Source of the DNA: Halocaridina rubra
Taxonomy: Eukaryota > Arthropoda > Malacostraca > Decapoda > Atyidae
Direction: 5' to 3'
Assembly (NCBI GenBank): GCA_037179515.1
Contig: JAXCGZ010000057.1
Coordinates: 50,001 to 114,000, forward strand
DNA length: 64,000 nucleotides
Part shown: in pieces, positions 35,409 through 47,057 of the stretch
Numbering within the stretch: the first letter of the stretch is position 1
How the letters are laid out: each line of letters opens with the position of its first letter
The notes under the pieces: generated by a model
What the model was told of the DNA's origin: nothing
Databases searched by the model: none
What the model saw: only the letters and a program-made list of their open reading frames with translations
Made by a program: the position numbers and the translations under genes

Positions 35409-35538
35409 TAATGGTTATGGAAATGGAAATAGCCACTTGCCAGACCCCATTGATTGCATGGTCACACCCTGGAGTGAATGGGGACCCTGTTCCGTCTCTT
35501 GCGGCAAGGGAAGAAAGGAAAAAATGAGAGAAATTAAG
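35409..35538 (+). CDS. Spon1: F-spondin-like gene, first half of TSR D
   Basis: Phase-2 entry completes the codon GCT; the exon leaves in phase 0 at donor GTAATG. After NGYGNGNSHLPDPID it encodes CMVTPWSEWGPCSVSCGKGR, then KEKMREIK: the tryptophan ladder, CSVSCG core and basic strand of the fourth TSR. The remaining cysteines are on the next exon, so unlike TSRs A, B, C and E this repeat is interrupted by an intron. Confidence 0.86.
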
Positions 35539-36214
35539 GTAATGTAATGTTTTGCAATACTCTAGTCTTCCAATATTCTTTTATTTTGACAATACACAGA
35601 TTTTTTATGCATGTCTTATTCCTGATGGTGAAGGAGAAGGAAATGCTCCTCCATACTATCTACATGTGGTTGGAGTCACTAAAAGAAATATAGGGCCTAA
35701 GGCTTTACAGTCCCTCCTTTTCTAATTCTTGTTTTACCTTAAAATAACTAGCTAACAAAACATAGATGGACGGGGTTGTTGAACCATTTCACCTTACATC
35801 TTTTGCCACCTTTCTGGGCACTCTGTTAACTTGTCGGATAGTTCTTTAATTGCACTATCTGTAAGTTATTATAATAGGTAGCGAGGTCAGTACTGGAGAA
35901 ATAAGCATCTTCTTCTTTAAAGTTGTTTATTAGAGTATACACTTATTTAATTCCTCAGAGCTCCCATTCCTATGTAGTTCTTGTCACATTCTATTCCCGC
36001 CCCCAAGAGGGAGACTGCTTACTATGGGCGTGGCTTCTGCCCCTGTCAAAGGCTGAACTCTGACTAGCTGGGCTCTGCTGCCAGGCCTGGTGGCAGTGAG
36101 TATCGAGTGCGTCACTGCCATCTGGCAACTATAGGCATCTATGAAATGCCATACGACAATTTTTGTGGGATTTGTTGTCTCATATGAATAAGAATTATAT
36201 TTTTGCTTTAACAG
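35539..36214 (+). other. 676-bp intron inside TSR D
   Basis: A GC-richer stretch at about 35997-36150 stands out from its surroundings and may be a repeat fragment; no family recognised. Acceptor TTTGCTTTAACAG ends at 36214. Confidence 0.6.
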
Positions 36215-36290
36215 GTCCATGCAGCTAATGGTGGTAAAAGGTGTCCAAAGAAATTAAAAAGAACAAGAAAGTGCACCATGCCCAAGTGTA
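36215..36290 (+). CDS. Spon1: F-spondin-like gene, second half of TSR D
   Basis: A 76-bp exon, phase 0 entry and phase 1 exit (donor GTAAGT). It encodes VHAANGGKRCPKKLKRTRKC followed by TMPKC, supplying the last three cysteines of the TSR begun in the previous exon. The lysine/arginine-rich run KKLKRTRK makes a strongly basic surface, the kind used for heparin binding by TSRs (inference). Confidence 0.85.
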
Positions 36291-39104
36291 GTAAGTAATA
36301 TTTTTCTTTAGGTGTTATAAAATTTTAGTTTTAAATGGTCATTGTTATCCCTGGTGTTGGGGAAAATATTTCCATCCTCATATTCCCTGCCTTTCATATA
36401 GCCTATGAAAATGGTGAAAAAAGTGAGGATGGATATGCCATTATTCTCAAGCTTTGTTCTTACCACAGACATGCTGAAGGAAGGATGAGGATGGGCAGGG
36501 TATAATGAAAATATGTTGCCTAGTTTGTTTTTTGATTGATTATGGACACCCTGCTGACCTCAAACGGATATGGTACCATGATGGAAAATAAATTAGGAAC
36601 CTATTTCTGCATGCATATTAGCGAAACCACACTGATGAATAATAGTTGTTCAATAAAGATCATATGATTATGTAATATATTTGGCATTACAAAGTATTGG
36701 ATTATATTGTAATAATGCTCCTCTTTATTTTCATAAAAAATATTTCCCCCAATCATTCAGTATGAGATTTACTTTATCTTTTATCATAAAGCATTCTATT
36801 TTGAGTGATACAACACTCAAAAAGATATCTTTTCTTGTGATGGGTCTAAGGCAAATTAAGAATTAGATGGGAAACAAAAAGAGGATTTATTCCTGTAAAT
36901 AATAATGAGGCATGGACCTCCACTACTTTCTAATTATTTGGTTTATGAAAATAGCTTATGTTGCAAATATTTGAAATCAGTGCTAGAAGATATAAAGAAT
37001 GGAGAAATAATTAACATAGTGTAGCACTGTCAAAATTTCCAGCATTTCACGTTTTTGACTGTTCAGATATCTTGATTATGATAAATCTATAAAGACTGTC
37101 ACTTATACTTTGCCCCTTTAAACACTCATCAAGCAGGCATGTCTGAAAGCAGAAATTAACAACCCAAAGGTAATATATTTCTTATTACAGGAACTTATGT
37201 GAGACTTAAACATTCAGGTAGAAAATTTTTCTTGAAAGAGAAAGATTTAAATTATTTTGCTTGTATCATCAGCAAAGTGAAATTAGTATTCAAAAGCATG
37301 GAAATAATATTAAACCTAGGTTGAATAGTATTATTAAAATCAAGTATTATTGAAATATGAATTTGCTGAAGATGAGCGTTTACTGAGCATCTCATGTAAT
37401 TATGATTATATTTTCTTCTAGTGAGCTGACTCATGACATTCGTATGCCTATTATGCTTTAGTAACTTTTAGTACAGCTGTGCATTGTTTTCATTATATAT
37501 GAATATGACATTGGTCATCATCTCTGAAATTATTTAGGCTCCTCCAGTTCAACAGAATAAATATATATTAAAGAATATTGATGCTGGGTAGAGCAATATA
37601 AGATTACCATTGCATATTACTTTCATAAGCAAGCTCTCGGTATCATATCTGCTATAGAGACAATTTCCATCGTAATTTGGATTCAGAACATAAAAACTTA
37701 AACATTTTTAATATGGATAACTTGTGCAAAGATTAACATGAAAAACCTTCATAACGGCATTGCCTACATGGTACATGCAGCCACAGGTCAATTTGTGATA
37801 GTAATTGAAATGGAGGCATGTTTCGTCATAGTTAAACATTCATGACATCATTTTGTTAATACAGTCTGCATATATTATTTCATGATACTGTTCCTAATAT
37901 TATATACTACTAATGTGTGTCACTGGGTCTGCCTTATTAACAAATGAAATATCTTTAGCTTCTCAGTTATAACTTTTTTACCTTACGTTATACTGAGTAG
38001 GTTGATTACCATGGTTATATGAAATTTGATATGTTTGCTACATGACATAATCCAGTACATGACATATCATGTACTTGATTAGGCAGTACAGTTATGATAT
38101 AATAAGAAGCTTCCATGTATTGAGCCTAGGCATGAACCCTGTGAAAGTAAGGACACCTGTAAACATCACATATCTGATTCCTCTCAAAATCACAAGTTAA
38201 TATTTGGCACAAGATTGCTTTTTTATTGAGAATACTGGGAAACTTACTCTTAGAGGCCTAAGAGTAAGTTGTTAGTTGCAAGTACTATGCATCATATCTT
38301 CCATTAATGCATTTAAATCTAATCATACCTGTCAGGTTGGAGGGTTCTCATATGATATATGTAATCTAACTTTCATCATATGCTGTTAAAGGCTAGAGAG
38401 TGAGACCTTGAGAAGGATATGTATTATCGGCTGCATCTCGTAATAGGTGACCCAAGATATTGAACTATTTTTCAGTTTTCTATCTTGAGAAATGTTAAAC
38501 AGTAGCCAAGGATGACTTAGAAAACTATATTGCTATACCACTTGAAAAGTCGGTGATTAATCTGGTTATGATTAGTGAGATGCTATGGTACATTAGAGCT
38601 TGCTCATTTTAGTGAGAAAATGTTCATTTGGCTTTCTTGCCCGCCTACATTTCACTTGATATCATGATATATTGTGTTCTGCAAATAGCTCCCTTTACCT
38701 ATTAGTGCCTCTATAATTTTCTCAACCATGTCGGAGTGGAAAATATATTGTATTTCCCCAATTTTCACAAGCTATAAACTCCCGCTGAGCATTAATGTAT
38801 TACATATCCATACATCACTTATAAGATGAGCATCTGTTAGTTTGTGTACCTATTATTACTTTTCCTACTAAGTACTTTTTATTACTTTTTGCAAATATTA
38901 ATTATAGCTTGTCTCTCCAGGCAAGCAGGCAAAACTGTAATATCAGTGGATATAATGATAGAGTTTTTTCCTCTGACGATAACAACTACACTAGCATTTT
39001 CCTGTGTGTTGTTGTATTGTATTAATATCTCTTCATTTCAAAGGTCATTGCTCACACTTGAATATATCATATACAAGTTTTTGTTTATTTTTCTTCTTTT
39101 AAAG
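36291..39104 (+). other. 2.8-kb intron, nothing recognised
   Basis: No coding similarity, microsatellite or element end recognised, which is unusual in this window. The phases on both sides join, so no exon is required here. Acceptor TTCTTTTAAAG ends at 39104. Confidence 0.6.
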
Positions 39105-39328
39105 ATAACGGGTACAGTGGCTTGCAGAGTATGAGTTTACATCGGGAGGAGCCAGTGCCTTATGAATCAGCAGATCACTCCCAAGAGTATCTCTCACCGC
39201 ATTATGAGCCGTATGAGTACATTGCCCCTGCTCTCTTTAACCCTCCTCCATTAGACACCCAACCAGGAGTTCAGCATATTTACCTCCATAAACCTGCAAA
39301 TGAAGAGCAAATTGACGATGGCACAAAG
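39105..39328 (+). CDS. Spon1: F-spondin-like gene, Pro/Tyr-rich linker exon
   Basis: Phase-1 entry (split codon AAT, Asn) and phase-0 exit at donor GTATAT. The 75 codons begin NNGYSGLQSMSLHREEPVPY and are rich in Pro, Tyr, Glu and His, without a single cysteine, so this is a disordered spacer between TSR D and TSR E rather than a folded module. Composition is like that of the 30595 exon. The donor is weaker than the others, which lowers certainty about the exact 3' end, but the frame fits the next exon. Confidence 0.75.
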
Positions 39329-39503
39329 GTATATTACCAACATTAGAAACTCTCAATATGTATTTCATAAATAAATAATTAAATTTTCATACATATTGCC
39401 CATTTCAGAGAGGGTAAGTAGGGCTTCTAACCAGAAGAAGAAACCATGATGAAATATAAACTCTTCCTTATATCTCTTATGAAAGTCAGCACTTATATAG
39501 TGA
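39329..39503 (+). other. Intron start before the LTR retrotransposon
   Basis: 175 bp of the 10.2-kb intron. Nothing recognised. Confidence 0.5.
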
Positions 39504-41542
39504 TGTGGGGAGGTTGTTGTTAAGTTTCTGTTTTACTAAGGGGACTCAAGGTACTGAACTCACTTAAGAGCTCACAAACAAACAGGACAAACCCTCATAC
39601 CACTACTCGGTTAAATGGAACTCAGAATTCAACTTCATTTTAATTTTGGAAATGCAATGACACATAAAAAATAATTGAATTAATTTTTGGAAAGCTGGAA
39701 CAAATATTAAATTTATGGAATGCTGCCGCGAATCCTGGGGGTGGTGAGCACGATTTCGAATCCCGGCACCACAGATGGATACCAATACTTTGGCTTCAAC
39801 TCGATGATCACCTCTGTCACAAAGGCAGAATAGAGTAGAGGACACTGCAATTGTAGAAACAGAAACGTCACACCGTTAATAATGTGAAAACCGAAGGCAT
39901 GAGCACACAAATAATGAGTTTCCAATATTATTCTACTGGATGAAAATATATTGGTTAGTCACATCTAACCATAAATATTTACGCTACCGTAAGAGCATAC
40001 AAAATCATGAATATTTTGTCATCATTAATGTAAAACAATTTATTCACAATAAATGAAAAATCAGCGAGACAAATGTATTCCTTAAATTGTTGGTAACACT
40101 AAACATTTGCAATGCCAGTAGGGCAAAATTACTTATTAAGTATTTGCAGTTTATATGGTAAAACACTTTATTTAATATAAAGGAAGAATCAACAAGATAA
40201 ATATGGTTAACAAGAAACATTTGCAATTCTAACAGGGCTAAATGACATTAATTATTTGCAGTTTATAGCTTAAAGCACTTTAGTTAAATTATTAATTATT
40301 TGCAATTTATATAGTAAATCACTTTATTTACGAGTTTTGACATAAAACACTTTATTTAAATTATGTGCAATTTATAGCAAAGGAAAACACTTTATTAACG
40401 AGCATTGACGTAAAACACTTTATTTACGATGATAGAAAGGGGTGAAATGGAATTAGAATTTGTTAGGAGAAGGGATAGATTTTTACGTAGTAATGAGCAA
40501 TCTTCTGAGGGCGAATTTTTTACTTTGGCACCCGCAATGAAACAAATTTCTTATCAGTGTATATCGGCTGTAATTTCCAGGTCAAGGATTAACTTCGGTA
40601 AATGAGATTCCAGTATGGTAATCCACAAATGTTTGTTTTGTATGGGAATGGAACAGAAAAATGTCTAAGATTTAACAAATTTAACCAGTTTCTCTAATTC
40701 CCAATTTGCTTGACCAATGAGCTTTGCCATACACTGTCTCTCACCTTGTTTGTGTTAGATGAATTCCTGTGAAGACGCCATGTAAAAAAAGGTTTGAAGT
40801 AAGCGTAAATGCTGAGGTGAGATCTTGCCTCTGGGATGCTTGGCCGCCAAAATGAGATTGATCAAGTGTCCCTCTCGGTGACGTCATCGTTTGGGCCCCC
40901 TTTAGGATGTATATTCAGAGCAGTAGCATATCATATAATATTCGAGAGCTACTGTAGTGGTGGTCCCTGGCAGGCAATTATGGAAGAGATGCAAGGGAGA
41001 GACGATATTTTAGGTGCACCAAGCTGAAGCAAACAAAAAAAAAACGAGAAATATTATGGGCAAAATAGGTTAATGGCTAACAATCTCCAGAATATTCTTT
41101 GCATTGCAGATGACGGAATTTTAAATGTTCAAATAACTGAGATGCTACTGAAATGTATCTAGGCAGGCTAATGACATATCAGCAGGGCCAAAGTTATGAC
41201 AAAATTTTCAGCGAGAGCAATTTTTATAAATTTTTTTTTTAGCAAAAGCAATTCTATAATAAGAAAATTGCGTAAATAACGTATCCATGGCCTCGCTCAT
41301 GAGAAAAAAAAAGAGCAGAAAATAGAAATAGGAGGAAGTTTATATAGAGCTCGTGCTTTCTACACGTAAAACAATATTAAACAAGATACACTAACATATA
41401 AATTGCAAATAATTATAATCTGCAAAATGCAAGGAGTGAGAGTTTTTTAGTAAGAAAAGAAAAGACAGCTACTAGTTAACTACATAACCAATAAGGCATC
41501 AACTACAGCCTCTGGTGACTTTGAGTGAAACGCTCTGTCACA
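39504..41542 (-). repeat. Putative 3' LTR (left copy)
   Basis: On the minus strand it would start TGTGACAGAGCG beside the polypurine tract and end CCTCCCCACA, giving TG...CA termini over 2,039 bp. From 40104 on it aligns with 47058-48415. The part 39504-39858 has no counterpart at the right end of the element but recurs at 27516-28000, so the left boundary could instead be at or right of about 39860. Between 40155 and 40430 the minus strand has several AATAAAGTG motifs, candidate polyadenylation signals. Confidence 0.5.
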
Positions 41543-42267
41543 AAGACCCTTTCTAGAGAATATTAAATTAACCAAATTCTACTACAGAAGTCGGAAAAGA
41601 ACAGGGCATGTTATGGTGACTTCAATGTTATTATGAGGGATGAGAGATTCTTTTAAGGGAAAAGTACTTATGACTAAAAAAATGGGATCCACCACTGGTA
41701 CATATCTTACTATTAGTAGAGTAAACAATTCTTATTAAAAATACATTAAGTGACATGCAAAACTTAAAAGGAATGTGATCAAATTTCAATTTCAAGAAAA
41801 TTAAAATCACAATTAAATCTCTGAGAATATCAATATTTAAGTTTATGAATTCTTCACATACAATAAGGCAATAAAATAATATAAAAAAGTACAATATAAG
41901 TAAAAGGCAAATTTTGAACATAGTCATCTTTAACAGTGGCGACTGGATTTAAAACGGCTTCAGCTATCCAACACTAAACTATAACTTTCTTCCATGTTCT
42001 GGCTTTCAGAGTCCTACAAAAGGAGAATATAAAACTATAATCAAAGAAATATCCTTCATCCTCTTCTTTTTCTTCCATAAGGAATAACGTTCATACACAT
42101 GGATTCATTCCACAAGGGTGTATAAACAGGCTATAATAAACTAAGTAAAACTCATTTTACACGTATATGACCAAACTGAAATATATAGGTAAGCTAATAT
42201 AAACAAGTACAGAATTAAAGATATAAAGATAAACGTAGAAATAAACAACTCATCAGAGAAGTAATCT

Positions 42268-43127
42268 TTAGAGACTAGTTAAACTGAGGCTAACAGCACC
42301 AGCATCCTTATTTGAGGGTAACAACCGTCGACTTAGTAGATCAGCTAGGTCATTATCCTTTCCATTAACATGTTGGGCAGTGAATTTAAAAAGATTCATG
42401 TAAAGTGCCCACCTTTTCAGCCGAGGATTCTGCTTATATGCAGTCTGTAAATATAGGAGAGGAAGGTGGTCAGTTCTCAGTGTAAAATGTCGGCCATACA
42501 GATGGACATCGAATATCTTTATGGCCCAATATGCGGCTAGAGCTTCCTTTATAGTGGAGTAATTCCACTCTGCAGGGCAAAGCCTGCGGCTTGCATATCA
42601 CACTGGAGTTACTTCTGCTGAGTTGTTCGCCAAGGCTATCAAGAGCACGGCACCAGACCTTCGTCTGAGGCGTCGGTCTGCAAGATAAAGGGAAAATCGG
42701 GGCTTACCAGTTGTAATACTGGCTCACCCGCCAATGCTTCTCAGAGCTTGAAAAATGCTCTCTCTGACTCATCTGTCCATTGGACAAAGGGGCAGAGATA
42801 ATATTAAAGTGTGGATTGAACCATTTGTAGTAGCCAACACTACCCAGGAATGATTTCAGTTAAGTGACAGTAACAGGTTTCTGCATATCCTTGATAACTT
42901 GCACCTTGTCCTGTAAAGGGGACATAACTCTTTCTCCGACCAATTGGCCGAGATACTGCAATTGTATGAAACCAGTTTCGCCATTGGAAGGTTTTAAATG
43001 AAGTCCATACTGTTTCAGATGAACGAGAACTCTGCGAAAAATCACGAGGTGTGATGACCAATCCTGAAACCTGGATGTCATCTATAAAGCATAAAACATT
43101 GTCAAGGTCCTGCAATACTGTCCTCTT
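42268..43127 (-). pseudogene. RT (C-terminal half) and RNase H of the Gmr1-like element
   Basis: Minus-strand text: LDNVLCFIDDIQVSG at about 43100-43060 contains the catalytic F-I-D-D; then HLKQYGLHLKPSNGETGFIQ, LQYLGQLVGERVMSPLQDKV, and SFLGSVGYYKWFNPHF near 42830. RNase H follows with PFILQTDASDEGL (42690) and, near 42530, IKEALAAYWAIKIFDVHLYG and LRTDHLPLLYLQTAYKQNPR, ending ADLLSRR and a short tail to the stop at 42270-42268. RT motifs before F-I-D-D are absent, so about half of RT is deleted. RNase H being last in pol is the copia-type order. Confidence 0.85.
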
Positions 43128-43139
43128 GAGTCAGTTGAA

Positions 43140-44400
43140 GCAGTACAGCTTCAGCTGGTTAATGTGGTATTTCTTGTTACTGTCATCAACATTTAACACA
43201 TAATGGTCAGGGATCACACGGTGTACCACAGTCTACGATCCTTTCCAGCGTAGCATTAGCTTACGAGTATCTGTTGTAAGATGTAGCAATGCTCAATCTC
43301 CGGGTGCCAGGATACGACACCGGGCACGCTTGTCAAAGAAGAGCTTGGCAGTCTGCTGGTGAGGTGACCCTTAATGGCTAATTGTGTAGCTTTCTAGACT
43401 TTTTTGAGATGGGACAATAACTTCAAATTATACTCATGGACATCCCTATCGTCGTCCTCAATGGTAGGGAGTCCCAACATTCTGCCTAGAATTCCACTAG
43501 GCCTCTGACCTTAGACCATAAATCAGCTTGAAAGGCAAATATCCAGTAGTGTCGAGGGACATGTTTCTGAAGGAGAAAACTGCAGCGGAGACATACTTGT
43601 CCCACTGCCTGGGTATATCTATCACTAGTTTGCACAAACATCACTTCAATGTTCCACTAGAGTGTTCACATACGCCATGTGATTTGGCATGATAGACACT
43701 AGTACGAATGTGCTTCATATCTAAGAGGTTGCAGAAAGCCTCAAAGTGCCTACTTGTAAACTGACTTCCATTGTCAGAAGTGACCTGCTTAGGGAAACCA
43801 ACCCTGGAGCAGATATCGAAGAGGGCCTGAGCGACTGCTTCAGTCATGAGAGAAGATAGCGGTACTGCATCCGGGTACCTTGTTGCCATGTCGACATATA
43901 CCAGGAGGAACTGTTTCCCTGTGGACGAAGCAGGGTTAATAGGACTTTATATGTCAATAGCGATCTTGGAATATGGCTCCGTTGAGAGCTTAGTTATGCC
44001 CATAGGGACTTTTGGCACCAGTGCAGTAGAGGTGGATTAACAGACAGGGCAGGAACCCACGTATTTGTTTACCTAGGCATACATATTTGGCCATGCAAAA
44101 GCCTTCTGTTGGATGTGCTGAGTTTTTGCTTTTCCTCTGTGTCCGCTCAGAGGCAAATGGTGTGTCACATAGCTTGGCAGTGCAACAAAGCGGGCACCAC
44201 CAGCTGTTTAAAGGTGTGGCCGTCTTTAGTCACATGCCTACAAAGGACTCCATCTTGAACGGTGTAGGTGATCTGGCCACCTCCTCTCGCCGTAAAGGTT
44301 CTTCAATCGATGGCCTGTTGCATCCAAAGTTTGAGGCTGAGGCAGTCCTGCTGCAGTTTGGCGAAGTCTGGACGAGACTTCAGTGGCTCTAGAGGTGTAT
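43140..44400 (-). pseudogene. Integrase of the Gmr1-like element
   Basis: The zinc-binding N-terminal part is recognisable near 44150-44030 (HIQQKAFAWPNMYA, then GSCPVC). The catalytic core gives KIAIDI near 43960, MATRYPDAVPLSS at 43889, TSDNGSQFTSRHF near 43760 and CEHSSGTLK at 43641, supplying D, D and E of the DDE triad. A C-terminal GPY-like region follows (TDTRKLMLRWKGS, YHINQLKLY near 43150). Integrase inserts the DNA copy into the host genome. It has several frameshifts and stops. The wording is Ty3/gypsy type, yet it lies upstream of RT. Confidence 0.85.
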
Positions 44401-44559
44401 CATCTGTTAAGGGAGAGGGAAACTCCACATTCCACATTACGGATACTAACTACGGCTGAGTCAATGGAGTCAGTCAGAGAATCGTCCAACTTTCTGGCAT
44501 CAGAGCCAGAAGTTGCTGCTTAAACAGCTTGTTGTGACTTCGCCTGAGGGAAGTTCCAC

Positions 44560-44900
44560 TGAAAAATTTTCTCATAGTAGAAGTCAACCTGGAAGATATG
44601 AGATAAGTTCAGTACACGACCCAGCAAGACAGAGTACATAGGCCCAATCAGTACCACAGCTGGGGCTTTTCCCTTGTAGTATTTGCAATCCAGGTCCATG
44701 ACACAGCAGCGTCATATCTGAGGTTCTCCTTCAGCAACCCGCCCACGAACAACCTTGCCGGTGAAATCTTCTTCCTTGACGAATCTCTCGTCAACAAATA
44801 TGCCACTGGCCCCGGTGTTGAGGGCTATCGCAGCTTCCACACCATTAATGGTTCCTAGGTATGATGGGATCATCATGCTTGGTGAATTGCACATTGGCAA
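44560..44900 (-). pseudogene. Retropepsin-like protease region with Asp-to-Asn change
   Basis: Minus-strand frame at 44900-44712 includes YLGTINGVEAAIALNTGASG, equivalent to the family motif (A-L-x-D-T-G-A-S). The catalytic Asp is replaced by Asn (codon AAC), which should abolish activity. A further hydrophobic stretch with PMYSVLLGRV near 44640 fits the second half of a retropepsin. It sits between gag and integrase. Confidence 0.7.
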
Positions 44901-45199
44901 CTTTGTACAGTAGGTCCTCGGCGTTATCCTTTGGTGGCCCTTTCTGGCATTGTTTCTATGGCATGGGCTGAGTGAGTGGCCAGATGGTTATGCTGGCCAC
45001 TGTTGTAAGAGGGAGTGTGGTGGCTCTTAGAGTTCAGCTGAAATCCCTGGGAAGGTGGAGCAGGGTAATTTCCCTTGCCTCTGAACTGCTGAGGCTTAGG
45101 TCTTACCGAGTCATCCTATTTGAGTGTAGATGCATGGCAGTAATAAGGCTTAGGAGTATGAGGAGGATGGCTGGATGATTGAAGTTCTGAGAAGGGCCC

Positions 45200-46130
45200 T
45201 TGTGCTTCCCGTTCCTACAATCTATTTTTCAGTAAGAATCATGGCCTGCTGCGGGGAGATTGCACTCTAAGGATCGGCCCTTCTTGCCCTCATAAGGTCA
45301 CAGAGACGTACTCCAGGCTGGTTGCGCTTAAGGTACTCATCCACAGCGGCTAAACTTTTCTCGAAGTTGATCTCATCCTTCAGTTGGGTCCTTACATACA
45401 CAAGAACATCCGTAGGGACGTCATTGGCAATTGAATCAAACATCAAGAACGGATGCCACTTCTCTGGAGAACTCTTTGCAACTCGCAAGCAATCATCAAA
45501 GATGCAAGCCTTGCGGTTGCCAAAGGTACTACAGTTCTCCTCCTTTAATGGGAAAGTGGAGACAAACCTAGCACGACACTCAGCTGGCAAAAAGTTTGCG
45601 AGGTATGGAGTGTGCGTTTAACGTTCTCGTAGTCCCTCAATTGCTCGTGGTCGAGTTCATTGACCAGGGCGAGCAGACGGGGTGGCATGGAGGCGAGCAA
45701 CCAACACGTCTTCTCAACATCTGTGCCATCATTAGCAGTGGCAAGACTCTCAAAAGAGCGGATGTAAGTATCAATTGGTTGCTTGTCGTCGTCCTCGAAT
45801 TTCTATATTGGGGGGGGCATCTCACAAGGCTGGTCCCCATTTTCGAGTGAAGCACCACTTTCATGGATTCTAGCCTTAATCCGAGCGAGCACAAGCTCAT
45901 GTTCTCGTTGGGCCAGCTATTTTGTTTTCTCCTCGAGCTTTGGTTCGGCATGCAGCCAAATTCCCAAGAGCCCACCTTGGGAAATTTTCTCCGAACATGC
46001 CGTATTGCTCACCCAGAACAAACACCTTGTCAAGGTAGCTGTCACTATCGAATGTTTCGATGGTTTCCATGGTGGTTTCCTGTGACTGCCCAGTAGCCAT
46101 GGAGGTTTCCTGTGACTGCCTGGTAGCCAT
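45200..46130 (-). pseudogene. Gag-like region of the Gmr1-like element
   Basis: The frame starting at ATG 46130 begins with a short repeated stretch (MATRQSQETSMATGQSQETT). Shifted frames continue with a capsid-like segment (DDDKQPIDTYIRSFESLATA near 45780, MPPRLLALVNELDHEQLRDY near 45680) and the ORF 45590-45267 with FVSTFPLKEENCSTF and LKDEINFEKSLAAVDEYLKR. Lengths and position match a gag polyprotein. No CCHC zinc knuckle was found. Confidence 0.6.
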
Positions 46131-47057
46131 GGTGGTTTCCTGTTACTGCTTGGTAGCCATAGTGATATCCTGAACAGTCAACAATGAAGTGCCAAAATCA
46201 GTTCAACCACAAAAAAAAAAAAATTCTACAATAGTAAAAAAAAGATTTTTTTAAAGAACCACCCAACACCAAGAAGAAAAAGAAATTCAACACCACACTT
46301 CAAACTAAATTGTAATGGTGATCCCAAAACCTCACTATGAAAGTAATTCAAAATACAGTCAAGTGCAACAATAGCAAAATGTTGCAAATCAGTAAATTAA
46401 ACACTAGTAATACAGGATGGCAGTTGTGCCTGCTTAACAGCAATATGCTGCAGTATCTGCAGCTATAGTGCAAATGAAAGGAATGAGCAACAATGAATTT
46501 TACGGACAAGCACCCGGTGCAAGAGAATACAAACAAGTAAGGTATAGAGGTCATGCCTGCGTATGAGTGAGTATATGGCAGTACCAACAAGTAAAATGTC
46601 ATAAGTAAAATTCTGGAGTGTTGACAAATGGGCACAGATCCTATACAAAAATGCACCAATGATAAGCTAACAGCTTACAAGGCAACCAAATTGCACATGC
46701 GTCTACTAATAATGGGAAAATTTATTTTTGAATGACAACTCAGACACATGAAGGTCTTAGACAAGGCTCAACAAATGACGCCAAAATTTTCTTCCCAATC
46801 TATGTGCAGTCAATGACTGAATAAAAAAACTCAATTATAGGCAATGTACTTAATATGCTTACTCCCAATTCCTAAATCCCATAGAAATATAAACAATTCC
46901 TAACAAATATCACCCTTTAACTTATATATAAAACACTAATGCTTTAAAACTCAATCTTACTCAAATAAATGAAATCTTAAATAACACATGTTCTTGTCAT
47001 GCAAAATTTCTTAATTTTGTTACCACATAATCTCATGCAGATTTCCTGCAAATTTTG
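46131..47057 (-). other. Untranslated leader with candidate primer binding site
   Basis: AT-rich, no coding signal. On the minus strand 46786-46770 reads TTTTGGCGTCATTTGTT, a TGGCG-type sequence resembling primer binding sites; if real, the right LTR would begin near 46787 rather than 47058. Confidence 0.4.

Noticed and set aside
40836..41027. ORF inside the LTR
   Set aside because: The related LTR at 47690-47880 does not preserve the frame, so it is not coding.
45322..46096. Plus-strand ORFs of 77-100 codons
   Set aside because: They lie opposite the minus-strand gag-like region and show no motif.
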